In this document: positions 18,204 to 26,486 of the stretch, piece by piece | Layout: each line of letters starts with the position of its first letter | Position numbering within the stretch: the first letter of the stretch is position 1 | Assembly: GCA_022824685.1 (NCBI GenBank) | Contig: JAJDZJ010000073.1 | Span: forward strand, 1 to 33,287 | From: Caldilineaceae bacterium | GTDB taxonomy: Bacteria; Chloroflexota; Anaerolineae; Caldilineales; Caldilineaceae | Length of the DNA stretch: 33,287 bases | Reading direction: 5' to 3' | Made by a program: the position numbers and the translations under genes | Notes under the pieces: model-generated | Databases searched by the model: none | Told to the model about the DNA's origin: nothing | Seen by the model: the letters and a program-made list of their open reading frames with translations, nothing else

Positions 18204-18232
18204 TTGTACTGTCGTAAGGGTTGATGTAGAGT
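18204..18232 (+). promoter_or_regulatory. Possible promoter for the Fic gene
   Basis: TTGTAC (18204-18209), a 17-base spacer and TAGAGT (18227-18232), 44 bases before the start codon. The hexamers are only moderate. The remainder of 17938-18275 holds no gene that I can support. Confidence 0.35.
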
Positions 18233-18275
18233 CAAGTGAGAAATTATGCGTTAGCAATCTGAGAGTGAATTTGCC

Positions 18276-19400
18276 ATGACACCTGTACGTTATCACTCAG
18301 GACGGTTTCCGCCGCAGAATCTGGACTGGCAGAGGTTAGTGCCGCTTATCGGTCCGGCCCATGCCGCCGTAGCCGGCTATGAAGGGATGTTGAAAGGGCT
18401 TCCCAATGCCAATGTGCTTCTGTCGCCTCTTGCCTCGCAAGAAGCTGTCCTTTCCAGCCGCATAGAAGGCACACAGACGACCCTGACCGAACTCTTGACA
18501 TTCGAGGCGGAGGGAGACTTGTCGGACGAGAGCACACCGGCAAAAGCCGACGTTCGTGAGGTTCTCAATTATCGACTAGCTCTTTATGCCGCAATCGACA
18601 TGTTGAAGGAAATCCCCCTGTCACAGAGGTTGGTCCGAGCTTCACATGAGGTTCTCATGCAGGGCGTACGGGGCTATAACAAAGCGCCCGGCAACTATCG
18701 CCGCCTGCCCGACACCTGTTGGATTGGGCCGCCGGGCTCGACGATTGAAACGGCTCGGTATATCCCCTGTCCGGTCGAAGAGTTGAACTCCGCGATGGAT
18801 ATCCTGGAGTCCTATTTGCACGAAGAGCCGCTGGACAGGCTTGTACAACTCGCCGTTATCCACGCAGAATTCGAAGCCATCCATCCTTTCCTGGACGGCA
18901 ACGGACGGATGGGGCGGTTGATCGTTCCTCTTTTCATGTTTACAAAGCAGCTCCTATCTTCCCCGAGCTTCTATATCAGCGAATATCTTGAGAGTCACCG
19001 TGATGAGTACTACGATGGTTTGCTAGCGGTGTCGCGCGACGGTGATTGGACCGGTTGGTGCGTGTTTTTCCTGACCGCCGTGACGGAGCAGGCGCGAACA
19101 TACCAGCAGAAAAGCCAGGATCTGCTAACGCTCTACAGCGAACTCAGAGACCTGGTGGTGGAGGTAGTCCCGTCCCAGTACAGTGGCAGAGCGCTTGATT
19201 GGATATTCAACAAGCCGATTTTTCGTTCAATCGACTTTGTAAACGGCGCCGAAATCCCCAAATCTACTGCGCGGCGGCTACTAAACCTTTTCAAGACGCG
19301 TGGTTTGTTGAAGGAGTTGAGACAAGGCGGTGGCCGCCGCTCTTCCATACTTGCCTTCCCTGAGTTGCTCAACATCGCAGAAGGCCGAAAGGTCTTTTGA
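18276..19400 (+). CDS. Fic-family adenylyltransferase (class II) with winged-helix tail
   Basis: Fic enzymes usually transfer AMP from ATP to Ser, Thr or Tyr of a target protein. The catalytic motif HPFLDGNGRMGR spans residues 203-214 with the base H203, metal ligand D207 and R211/R214. The N-terminal Fic_N region carries an inhibitory motif of class II type, S60-x3-E64-G65 (SSRIEG), so the enzyme is self-restrained and needs no separate antitoxin. About 80 C-terminal residues resemble a winged helix (EIPKSTARRLLNLFKTRGLLKEL), suggesting DNA binding. The length of 374 residues is normal. The start is ATG at 18276 with a weak GAGAGTG. The gene is noticeably lower in GC than its neighbours and stands alone, consistent with transfer. 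Confidence 0.93.
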   Translation: MTPVRYHSGRFPPQNLDWQRLVPLIGPAHAAVAGYEGMLKGLPNANVLLSPLASQEAVLSSRIEGTQTTLTELLTFEAEGDLSDESTPAKADVREVLNYRLALYAAIDMLKEIPLSQRLVRASHEVLMQGVRGYNKAPGNYRRLPDTCWIGPPGSTIETARYIPCPVEELNSAMDILESYLHEEPLDRLVQLAVIHAEFEAIHPFLDGNGRMGRLIVPLFMFTKQLLSSPSFYISEYLESHRDEYYDGLLAVSRDGDWTGWCVFFLTAVTEQARTYQQKSQDLLTLYSELRDLVVEVVPSQYSGRALDWIFNKPIFRSIDFVNGAEIPKSTARRLLNLFKTRGLLKELRQGGGRRSSILAFPELLNIAEGRKVF

Positions 19401-19425
19401 GTTTCATCTGTTGAACTCAAAAGAC
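19392..19425. terminator. Hairpin 1 at the end of the Fic gene
   Basis: A perfect 12-base-pair inverted repeat (GTCTTTTGAGTT / AACTCAAAAGAC) with a 10-base loop. The TGA stop of the Fic gene lies inside the left arm. No T tract follows on the plus strand. Confidence 0.6.
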
Positions 19426-19462
19426 GTTGAGATTCAAAAAACGCCATTTTTGAATCTCAACG
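19425..19462. terminator. Hairpin 2, 16 base pairs, possibly bidirectional
   Basis: A perfect 16-base-pair inverted repeat (CGTTGAGATTCAAAAA / TTTTTGAATCTCAACG) with a 6-base loop ACGCCA, abutting hairpin 1 and sharing its last base. Because the A/T part sits next to the loop it is not a classic terminator, but it blocks both strands equally and lies between genes converging on it. Confidence 0.55.
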
Positions 19463-19642
19463 CAGTTCGTTAAGCACACATTAGGAACAGATGCGGACTC
19501 TTGCCAAAGTATGCCCGCCTTCCCAATGGTCACCGTTACTGAAACCCGTGCCAAACAGGCTGTACTCCCGTCGGCAGGCAGCGCAACGTCTTGCAGCGCC
19601 AGCGGAAGCTTTGTGCCTCACTCACGGGCGCGGGAAAGGCGT

Positions 19643-20251
19643 TCACCTCCGCATTAGGCCTTGCAGGCGTTTTTTCACGGCAGGCCACTCGCTTTCGATG
19701 ACGCTGTAGTAGACGGTGTGGCGGTCTGCGCCGTCGCGGGCGATGCGGTGGTTGCGGAGGGTGCCTTCCTCCACTGCGCCCAAGCGCAGAATCGCCCGCC
19801 GCGAGCGTACGTTGCGGCTGTCCGCCTTGAGGGAGACGCGGCGCGCGGCCAGGTCCTCGAAAGCGTGGCGCAGCAGCAGGTATTTGCACTCGGTGTTCAC
19901 GCCGGTCCGCTGCCAGGCGGAGCCATACCATGTCATGCCGACTTCCAGCGTACGGTGCTCGCGGACGATGTCGATGTAGGCGGTTGAACCCACGGCCCTG
20001 CCGGTCGCCTGATGGATCACGGCAAAGGTGACGCGGGCGCCGTCGGCCCCCTCCTGCAGGCATGCCTTGATCCAATCCTCAGCGTCGGCAACGTTTTTGA
20101 GAGCGGGACGGGCCGCGTAGCGCCATATCAGCTCCTCCGCGCCCGCGGCGTACAGATCGGCTGCGTGCTCGGGCGCGATGGGTTCAAGCCGCGCCAGGTT
20201 GCCGGTCAGCGTGACCGGATGGGGATCGAAACTCGCACTGTTTTTGGCCAT
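19643..20251 (-). CDS. RimJ/RimL-type GNAT acetyltransferase
   Basis: A 202-residue acetyltransferase like those acting on protein N-termini or small molecules. The family layout is present: VTLTGNLARLEPIAPEHAADLYAAG near the start, VIHQATGRAVGSTAYIDI, LEVGMTWYGSAWQRTGVNTECKYLLLRHAFE (motif A with the CoA-binding loop QRTGVNTE) and RVSLKADSRNVRSRRAILRLGAVEEGTLRNH (motif B, the typical N-x-x-S-R-x-A-I-x-x-L-G-A). The ATG at 20251 (MAKNSASFDP) is chosen with GAGG about nine bases upstream; an earlier TTG at 20326 has no such signal. It is a single gene converging on the Fic hairpins. Confidence 0.88.
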   Translation of the reverse strand: MAKNSASFDPHPVTLTGNLARLEPIAPEHAADLYAAGAEELIWRYAARPALKNVADAEDWIKACLQEGADGARVTFAVIHQATGRAVGSTAYIDIVREHRTLEVGMTWYGSAWQRTGVNTECKYLLLRHAFEDLAARRVSLKADSRNVRSRRAILRLGAVEEGTLRNHRIARDGADRHTVYYSVIESEWPAVKKRLQGLMRR

Positions 20252-20480
20252 GTCAAGATGCCTCAGAGTCTGCGGCGCAATTTGGTTGGACCTGAGAACG
20301 GTAGCGGCAGTCGGAATGCCAGGCAACTGGCTGAGAAGCCCGGGTTGCGAGGCCGAACTGTTGAGCAGGCTCTGCCCGATTCAGGATAGGTGCGGTTCAG
20401 GGATAGGCAGATTCCGGGAGGGAAAGGTCGAATTCGGATAGGCGTTCCTTTGCCTAAAGAATAAGGAGAAGGCGATTCCC

Positions 20481-20504
20481 GGCAGTGCGGCAGGCAGTGC
20501 GGCA
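20481..20504. repeat. 12-base tandem repeat, two copies
   Basis: GGCAGTGCGGCA at 20481-20492 is followed directly by an identical copy at 20493-20504, in the gap between the GNAT gene and the ABC operon. Confidence 0.55.
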
Positions 20505-20543
20505 GAAGGGAGGCGCGGGGAGAAAAAGTTGCGCTATGCTCCT

Positions 20544-20568
20544 GAATCCGGTAGAATCCGCCTGAATC
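20544..20568 (+). promoter_or_regulatory. Three helically phased GAATC repeats upstream of the ABC operon
   Basis: GAATC occurs at 20544, 20554 and 20564, exactly ten bases apart, so all copies lie on one face of the helix. They sit about 55-80 bases ahead of a TATACT element (20625-20630), a typical place for an activator. The protein that would bind them is unknown. Confidence 0.35.
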
Positions 20569-20624
20569 AACGGTGTTTGCTTCAGTCCCCCGCGACGACA
20601 GTAATATACGCGTACCATTCCTAC

Positions 20625-20630
20625 TATACT
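20625..20630 (+). promoter_or_regulatory. Probable -10 element of the ABC operon promoter
   Basis: TATACT lies 25 bases ahead of the solute-binding protein start. The -35 region is poor (TAATAT at 17 bases), as is common in activator-dependent promoters. Confidence 0.35.
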
Positions 20631-20655
20631 CCAGACGAAAAGGAGCGAGAATTTC

Positions 20656-22053
20656 ATGACTCACAATACGACACTCAGCCGGCACCGCTTCCTGCAGTGG
20701 GGCGCGGTCGGCATCGGCGGCGCGGCCATTGCGGCGTGCGCTGCGCCTGCAGCACCGGCGGCGGCCCCCGAAGAGGCGGAGATGGCAGCCGAAGAGGTGG
20801 TCACGATCTCCTGGTGGCATGCCTGGGGCGGGACGACCGGTATGGCGGCCATGGAAGGCGTAGCCGCGGCCTTCAACGAGGAGGACCGCAACGTCAAGGT
20901 CGAACGCCTGCACGTGACCGAGATGAATGACAAGCTGCTGGCCGCGATCGCCGGCGGTACCCCGCCCGATGTCGGCGTCTGCTGTGTGCAATACGCCGAA
21001 CTCTACTCGCGCGGCGCGGTCACGGCCATTGACGACCTCATCGACAACAGCGACGTCATCGGCCGTGACGACTTTGTGCCCGGCCTGCTCGAATCAATGC
21101 AGTGGCAGGGCGCCACCTACGGCGTGCCCGGCTTCGAGGCTGGCCCCCGCTACGGGCTGATGTACAACAAGGCAATCATTGACGAGGCCGGCCTCGACCC
21201 CATGAACCTTCCCCGAACATGGGACGAGATGTTCGAGTGGCACGTCGAGTTGACCAGGTTCGACGACGCCGGCAACGTCGAGATCGTTGGCTTCGACCCG
21301 CGCGACGCCACCGCCGGCAACGGCCCGGCCACCAACATCCCGCAGTTCTGGGCCCTCACATACGGCCTTGACATGTGGGACGACGAGACCAGCTCGTTCA
21401 ACTACGACAACGAACTCTTTGTCAGCGCGCTGCAGACGATCAAGCGCTTCACGGACCACGTCGGCGTGCAGCAGATGGAGTCGTTCCGCTCCAGCTTTGG
21501 CGGCTGGACGCAGAGCCCCTCCTCCTCCTTCCCCAGCGGCGTCCAGGCGATGATCGTTACCGGCTACTACGCCCCTGGAGAGCTGTTCCACTCCTCGCCT
21601 GATAACGAGTTCGGCGTTGGTTGGGCGCCCGTATCCGGTGATCGCAGCGACGTCACCTTCCAGAATGTCGGCGGCCATCCGATGTACATTCCCAGCGGTG
21701 TCACCGAAATCGACGCAGCCTTCGAGTTCATCGAGTTCTGCTCGGAGGAAAAGGCCCAGGGCGTCATCTTCGACAACACCGGCTGGCTGGGCGGCCGCAA
21801 GGCTCTCTATGACCCTGAACTGCCCAAGTACCAGCGCTACGAGAACCTGGACTGGTTCCTGCAGTCGGTCAATGAGGCCGATGAGTTGTGGGCCTGCCCG
21901 GTGATTCCGATCCAGGGCTTCGTCAACCAGCAGCGCTCCCGCACGTACGAGTCCGTTATCTTCGGCGACAAGGATCCCGAGCAGGCTGCCGCCGACATGC
22001 AGGCCGCCTGCACGGAGGAGATGCTCAAGCAGTTCCCCGAGTTGGTTGGTTAG
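20656..22053 (+). CDS. ABC sugar transporter solute-binding lipoprotein
   Basis: Extracellular binding protein of the CUT1 carbohydrate ABC family, delivering a sugar to the two permeases encoded next. It begins MTHNTTLSRHRFLQWGAVGIG with a Tat-like signal in which the second arginine of the usual RR pair is replaced (R9-H10-R11), then a lipobox IAAC with C28, so it is probably lipid-anchored. The mature part (465 residues in all) has the family pattern ISWWHAWGGTTGMAAMEGVAAAFNEE, AAIAGGTPPDVG, YNKAIIDEAGLDP, PRTWDEM and PSGVQAMIVTG. A GGAG lies ten bases before the ATG. A strong hairpin follows the stop. No ATP-binding subunit gene is present in the locus. Confidence 0.92.
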   Translation: MTHNTTLSRHRFLQWGAVGIGGAAIAACAAPAAPAAAPEEAEMAAEEVVTISWWHAWGGTTGMAAMEGVAAAFNEEDRNVKVERLHVTEMNDKLLAAIAGGTPPDVGVCCVQYAELYSRGAVTAIDDLIDNSDVIGRDDFVPGLLESMQWQGATYGVPGFEAGPRYGLMYNKAIIDEAGLDPMNLPRTWDEMFEWHVELTRFDDAGNVEIVGFDPRDATAGNGPATNIPQFWALTYGLDMWDDETSSFNYDNELFVSALQTIKRFTDHVGVQQMESFRSSFGGWTQSPSSSFPSGVQAMIVTGYYAPGELFHSSPDNEFGVGWAPVSGDRSDVTFQNVGGHPMYIPSGVTEIDAAFEFIEFCSEEKAQGVIFDNTGWLGGRKALYDPELPKYQRYENLDWFLQSVNEADELWACPVIPIQGFVNQQRSRTYESVIFGDKDPEQAAADMQAACTEEMLKQFPELVG

Positions 22054-22069
22054 AAAAGAGTTAAACATA

Positions 22070-22110
22070 GCCGTGACTGGCGGTTGGTGAAACTGACCGT
22101 CAGTCACGGC
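22070..22110 (+). promoter_or_regulatory. 19-base-pair hairpin between binding protein and permease genes
   Basis: The arms 22070-22088 and 22092-22110 pair along all 19 positions (16 Watson-Crick, three G-U) around a 3-base loop. It starts 17 bases after the binding-protein stop and has no T tract. Such intercistronic stems usually protect the upstream message from 3' decay, giving more binding protein than permease. It also argues against the in-frame TTG/GTG starts at 22084-22087, which fall inside it. Confidence 0.75.
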
Positions 22111-22125
22111 GCACAGGCCACAAAG

Positions 22126-23028
22126 ATGCCACAGCACTGGACTCCTGCCCAGACGCGCAACCTCCTGAAGGGGCTGGCCTTCATCTCACCCTGGCTGGTG
22201 GGTTTTGCCGGCTTCGTTCTCTATCCGATCGCGGCCTCTGCCTATTACAGCCTGACGCGCTACGATGTCCTGCGCCCGGCCCGCTTCATCGGCCTGGAGA
22301 ATTACATCGAGTTGTTCGTTAAGGATGAGATCTTCCGCACTGTGCTCGGCAACACAGTCTACCTGGTTGTGATCGGCGTGCCGGCCGGGCTGGTGGTGGC
22401 CTTTCTGCTGGCCAGTCTGCTCAACCGCAAGATGATGCTGCGGCCGCTTTTCCGTACCATCTTCTTCCTGCCGGTGCTGGTGCCGGCCGTGGCCTCGGCG
22501 GAGGTATGGCGCTGGGTCTACAACACCAACTACGGGGTGATTAACTCTGTCATCAAGAGCTGGGGGTGGGCGGTCATCCCCTTTATCTCTTCGATGGAGC
22601 TGGCGAAACCATCCCTGATCCTCATCCACGTTTGGGCGCAGGGCACCGCCATCGTCATCTTCCTGGCGGCTCTGCAGGACGTGCCCAGTTCGCTGATGGA
22701 CGCGGCCGAGGTCGACGGCGCCAACGCGCTGCAACGCTTCTGGCACGTCACTATTCCCATCTGTACGCCGGCAATCCTGTTCGTAATGCTGACCGGTATG
22801 ATCGGCATGTTCCAATACTTCACGCTTGGCTGGCTGCTCACCGGGGGCGGCCCCAACGATTCGACCGAGTTTTTCAGCCTTTATCTCTATCGCAACGCTT
22901 TCCAGTTCTTCAAGATGGGGTATGCCTCGGCCCAAGCCTGGATTCTGTTCATTATCATTCTCGCCTTCACCCTGCTCATCTTCCGCAGCTCAGCGCGCTG
23001 GGTCTACTACGCCGGAGAGTCGGACTAG
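22126..23028 (+). CDS. ABC sugar transporter permease, MalF/UgpA type
   Basis: An inner-membrane subunit with about six helices (FISPWLVGFAGFVLYPIAASAYY, VYLVVIGVPAGLVVAFLLASLL, TIFFLPVLVPAVASAEVW, and others) and 300 residues. The EAA loop that contacts the ATPase is present as DAAEVDGANALQRFWHVTIP. The ATG at 22126 (MPQHWTPAQT) is chosen because nearby in-frame TTG/GTG codons fall within the hairpin; the Shine-Dalgarno is weak, so translation may follow from the upstream gene. It is the second gene of the four-gene plus-strand run. Confidence 0.92.
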   Translation: MPQHWTPAQTRNLLKGLAFISPWLVGFAGFVLYPIAASAYYSLTRYDVLRPARFIGLENYIELFVKDEIFRTVLGNTVYLVVIGVPAGLVVAFLLASLLNRKMMLRPLFRTIFFLPVLVPAVASAEVWRWVYNTNYGVINSVIKSWGWAVIPFISSMELAKPSLILIHVWAQGTAIVIFLAALQDVPSSLMDAAEVDGANALQRFWHVTIPICTPAILFVMLTGMIGMFQYFTLGWLLTGGGPNDSTEFFSLYLYRNAFQFFKMGYASAQAWILFIIILAFTLLIFRSSARWVYYAGESD

Positions 23029-23043
23029 CTGCCACACAAGATC

Positions 23044-23940
23044 ATGCAACGAGCCGAAGCCATCGCCAGCAGCCCTATACAACATCTTCCGCTCACTCAG
23101 CGCCCCCTCTTCAGATTTGTGCGCCGCGCGCTCTTTTACCTGATGATGGTCGCGTTGGCGCTTGTTTTCGCCGGGCCTCTGCTGTGGATGCTCTCAACTT
23201 CCTTGAAGACGGATCCCCAGGTCTACACCGTCCCGCCCATCTGGATTCCCAATCCCGTGCGCCTGATCAACTACCCGGAGGCGCTCTCCTCCCGCCCCTT
23301 CGGCATCTATACCTATAATACGTTGCGATACGCTCTTGGCGCGGTGGCCGGCGCGCTGATTTCGAATACGCTGGTCGCCTACGGCTTCGCCCGCATCCGC
23401 TGGCCCGGGCGGGACATCTTCTTCATCATCTGCCTTTCGACGATGATGATCCCGTTCCAGGTGCGCATGATCCCGCTCTATCTCACCTTCAAGAATCTTG
23501 GCTGGCTCAACACGTACCTGCCTCTCATTGTCCCGACTTTCCTTGGCGTGAACGCCTACTATACCTTTCTGCTGCGCCAGTTCTTTCTCACCATCCCCAG
23601 CGAACTGTCCGACGCGGCTCGCGTTGACGGCTGCACTGAGCTGGGCATCCTGATTCGAATTATCCTGCCCCTGGCCAAGCCGGCGCTGGCGGTGATCGGG
23701 CTTATCCAGTTCATGTTCGCCTGGGACAACTATATCGGGCCGCTGATCTACCTCAACAATGAAGCCTTGTACCCGATCGCGCTCGGCCTGCAGCAATTCC
23801 GTACCATGTTCCAGGAAGAACTGATGTGGCCCTACATGATGGCGGCGAGCACCGCCGCGGTGGCGCCGGTCATCATCCTCTACTTCTTCGTCCAGCGCAC
23901 CTTCGTCGAGGGCATCTCCATAACCGGCCTGAAGGGATAA
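23044..23940 (+). CDS. ABC sugar transporter permease, MalG/UgpE type
   Basis: The partner inner-membrane subunit, 298 residues, with about six helices (LFYLMMVALALVFAGPLLWML near residues 30-50, then others). The EAA loop reads DAARVDGCTELGILIRIILP. The start region and the end of the protein (FVQRTFVEGISITGLKG) are typical of the family. The ATG at 23044 is 15 bases after the stop of the first permease gene. Together with the preceding genes it makes an uptake system lacking only its ATPase, which in many bacteria is shared between systems and encoded elsewhere. Confidence 0.93.
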   Translation: MQRAEAIASSPIQHLPLTQRPLFRFVRRALFYLMMVALALVFAGPLLWMLSTSLKTDPQVYTVPPIWIPNPVRLINYPEALSSRPFGIYTYNTLRYALGAVAGALISNTLVAYGFARIRWPGRDIFFIICLSTMMIPFQVRMIPLYLTFKNLGWLNTYLPLIVPTFLGVNAYYTFLLRQFFLTIPSELSDAARVDGCTELGILIRIILPLAKPALAVIGLIQFMFAWDNYIGPLIYLNNEALYPIALGLQQFRTMFQEELMWPYMMAASTAAVAPVIILYFFVQRTFVEGISITGLKG

Positions 23941-24034
23941 CTTGGCGGCTCACGTTTCGCGGCCCATCTCCTCTTCTGACCGGCGGCTCTCTCGCCCAGC
24001 AACTTCAATCCCAATAAATCCGAGGTGAAGAACC

Positions 24035-25501
24035 ATGCCAGCAGACAGCCGGCCCAACATTCTATTCATCTGCGTAGACCAGTGGCGCGCCGACGCGTTG
24101 AGCCTGACCGGCCACCCTGTGGCAGAGACGCCCCACCTGGACAGGCTGGCCCGTGAGGGCATCAACTTCACGCAGGCCTATGCGGCCACGCCCACCTGCG
24201 TGCCGGCGCGGGCGACGATCTTCACCGGCCTGAACCAGCGGCATACCGGATTTGTCGGCTATAACGACAGAGTCGACTGGCATTACGACTGCACGATGCC
24301 CGGGCTGCTGGCCGACGCGGGCTACCATACACAGTGTGTCGGCAAGATGCACACGCATCCCTCGCGCAATCTGATGGGCTTCCACAACGTCCTCCTGCAC
24401 GACGGCTACCTGCACCGCGAGCGTTCCAAGCGGGACGACTACGGGCTGGTTGACGACTACACGCCGTGGCTGCGAGAGCGGCTCGGCCCGGACGCGGACT
24501 ACATCGATACCGGCGTGGGTTGCAATGGCTACGCGGCGCGGCCCTGGGTGTACGAGGAGATGCTGCACCCGACCAGCTGGGTCACGACGATGGGCATCGA
24601 CTTTCTGCGCCGCCGCGACCCGACCAAACCGTTCTTCCTGATGCTCTCCTACCACCGGCCCCACCCCCCGTTGGACCCGCCGGAAGCGTTTATGGACCGC
24701 TACACGACGAAGCCGCTGCCGGACCCGGTGATGGGGGACTGGGCGCCGGACAGCCTGCCGGTGCGGGGGCTGGACAGCCCGATCCCGACGGATGCGGCGC
24801 AGCGCGACTATGCGCGGCGGGCCTACTACGCCCAGATCAGCCATATCGATTACAGCCTCAACCGCGTCTTTCAGGCGCTGTTTGAGAACGGGGAGCTGGA
24901 GAATACCGCGATCGTGTTCACCGCCGACCATGGTGAGATGCTCTACGACCACAACCATGTCGCCAAGGGCTATCCCTTTGACAGCTCGGCGCGCCTGCCG
25001 TTCATTCTGCGGCTGCCGCACGCAGGCAGCCCGCACCACCAGGCGAGGCAGGCCGATGAGCCCCTGCAACAGGTCGACCAGGTGGTAGAGCTACGCGACC
25101 TGCTGCCGACCTTCTGTGATCTCGCCGGATGCGACACGCCCGCGCACGTTGACGGGCGGAGTATACTGCCGCTGGCGCGCGGGGAGACCGATGGCTGGCG
25201 CGAGCATCTGCACGGCGAGCACTTCATGAACGCCGACTCCAACCAGTGGGTGACGGACGGCCGCGAGAAGTACATCTGGTTCAGCCAGAGCGGGCGCGAG
25301 CTGCTGTTCGACCTGGACGCGGATCCCACGGAGCTGCATGACCTGGCCGCGGCGCGCCCGCAGCGCGTTGCCTTCTGGCGCGAGCGGTTGATCGCGGAGC
25401 TGGATGGGCGCGAGGAGGGGTTTGTTCAAAACGGGGCGCTGGTGAGCGGTATGCCGCAAAGCCCGACGCTGGTCGACGCCGGGCGGTATCGGGCGCGGTG
25501 A
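24035..25501 (+). CDS. Sulfatase (arylsulfatase/choline-sulfatase-like)
   Basis: Hydrolyses a sulfate ester using a formylglycine made from a cysteine. The modification motif is C55-V-P-A-R59 within TCVPARATIFTG. Metal and active-site segments are visible as NILFICVDQWRAD (D15, Q16), VGKMH, YHRPHPPLDPP, and FTADHGEMLYDHNHVAKG. The 488 residues have no signal peptide, so desulfation probably occurs in the cytoplasm after uptake by the ABC system just upstream. The start has GAGGTG about nine bases before the ATG. A separate maturase must exist elsewhere. The substrate is unknown, but the context suggests a sulfated sugar. Confidence 0.92.
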   Translation: MPADSRPNILFICVDQWRADALSLTGHPVAETPHLDRLAREGINFTQAYAATPTCVPARATIFTGLNQRHTGFVGYNDRVDWHYDCTMPGLLADAGYHTQCVGKMHTHPSRNLMGFHNVLLHDGYLHRERSKRDDYGLVDDYTPWLRERLGPDADYIDTGVGCNGYAARPWVYEEMLHPTSWVTTMGIDFLRRRDPTKPFFLMLSYHRPHPPLDPPEAFMDRYTTKPLPDPVMGDWAPDSLPVRGLDSPIPTDAAQRDYARRAYYAQISHIDYSLNRVFQALFENGELENTAIVFTADHGEMLYDHNHVAKGYPFDSSARLPFILRLPHAGSPHHQARQADEPLQQVDQVVELRDLLPTFCDLAGCDTPAHVDGRSILPLARGETDGWREHLHGEHFMNADSNQWVTDGREKYIWFSQSGRELLFDLDADPTELHDLAAARPQRVAFWRERLIAELDGREEGFVQNGALVSGMPQSPTLVDAGRYRAR

Positions 25502-25511
25502 GCGAGCGGCG

Positions 25512-25538
25512 GATGGTTGAGCGGCCGATGGTTGAGCG
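25512..25538. repeat. 12-base direct repeat, 15-base period
   Basis: GATGGTTGAGCG at 25512-25523 and 25527-25538, in the short gap between the convergent sulfatase and TIM-barrel genes. Confidence 0.45.
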
Positions 25539-25544
25539 CCGGCT

Positions 25545-26408
25545 CTAATGGACGGGGATCCCTTCTCTCTCCAGGATGCGATGCACGTTGGCCGCGGCAA
25601 GGGGATACTTCTCGTTGGGCAGGTGTTCGAGCATCATGTAGCCGTCGGGATGCTGGTTGTGCCAGAGACGCAAGGCAGTGGCCAGGTTCAGCTCTCCTTC
25701 GCCCGGAATCTCTTCATCCATATGAACCACAAATTCGTCGCGCACGCTGATGTCCTTACAGTGCCCAATCGCGCTGATTGGCCCCATGCATTCGAAGATG
25801 TGTTGGAGCCGCTGCCTGCTGTCATAGACCTGGTGCAGCGTCTGGAAGTGGTTCACGTAATCCATCACCATCCGCATACGCGGGCTGCCCACATCACGGA
25901 TGACGGCGCGGTTGAACTCGGGTGAGTTCATGATCGTCAGCACGTGCGTTTCGACAGCGACAGTCTGACCAACTGCTTCGGCAGCCTCGGCCAGCCAGGC
26001 GAGAGATTCCACCAGCAGGGCGCGGCGCCCCGGCCGGTGGTTTTCCCGGTGGGGGCTGTAAGAGCCGTTGGGGCTCAAGCTTCCGGTGCGAATGAGGGCG
26101 ACATGACCGCCCAACTCGCGCGCGACGCCAAAGCCCCGGCGGATATTCTCCAAGAGCCGCAGTCGCACCTCGTCGTCCGGGTCAAAAAGACATTCCCTGA
26201 AACCAATGCCGACCTGAACAAGGTCCATGCCTTCATCCGCGAACAGCCGCCGCACGCGCTGCCAGACCGGCGCGGAGGCCGGCGGCGAACCGGCGGCAGA
26301 GACGGAGAGGGCGCCCCCCGTCAGTCCCAAGTCGCGAATGGCGACCAGATGCGGGCCGTGGATATCAGCGGGATCCGGGGGCAACATGCCGACAACGCCT
26401 AATCTCAT
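25545..26408 (-). CDS. Xylose-isomerase-like TIM-barrel protein
   Basis: AP_endonuc_2/sugar isomerase superfamily, probably a sugar or sugar-acid isomerase, epimerase or dehydratase. The 287 residues start MRLGVVGMLPPDP and contain family-type metal-binding strands: VAVETHVLTIM, RMVMDYVNHF, IGHCKDISV and GYMMLEHL, in which Glu, Asp, His and Glu recur at the ends of beta strands. The ATG at 26408 has GGAG about seven bases upstream. It lies on the opposite strand to the surrounding sulfatase, peptidase and oxidoreductase genes, so it is separately controlled, yet its position suggests the same catabolic route. The substrate cannot be determined. Confidence 0.82.
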   Translation of the reverse strand: MRLGVVGMLPPDPADIHGPHLVAIRDLGLTGGALSVSAAGSPPASAPVWQRVRRLFADEGMDLVQVGIGFRECLFDPDDEVRLRLLENIRRGFGVARELGGHVALIRTGSLSPNGSYSPHRENHRPGRRALLVESLAWLAEAAEAVGQTVAVETHVLTIMNSPEFNRAVIRDVGSPRMRMVMDYVNHFQTLHQVYDSRQRLQHIFECMGPISAIGHCKDISVRDEFVVHMDEEIPGEGELNLATALRLWHNQHPDGYMMLEHLPNEKYPLAAANVHRILEREGIPVH

Positions 26409-26486
26409 GGGAAGACTCCATTCGGTGATCGGTGGACGGTGCTGTGGGCTGCAACCGGCAGTGGGCTAAAGCCGAGGACCGCCAGG

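Noticed and set aside
19425-19500. Integron attC site at the Fic hairpins, suggested by GTTAAGC at 19469
   Set aside because: No matching complementary core pair flanks the hairpin, and no integrase or cassette array is present.
22084-22125. Alternative TTG or GTG start for the first permease
   Set aside because: It lies inside the 19-bp hairpin, which would hide any ribosome site.
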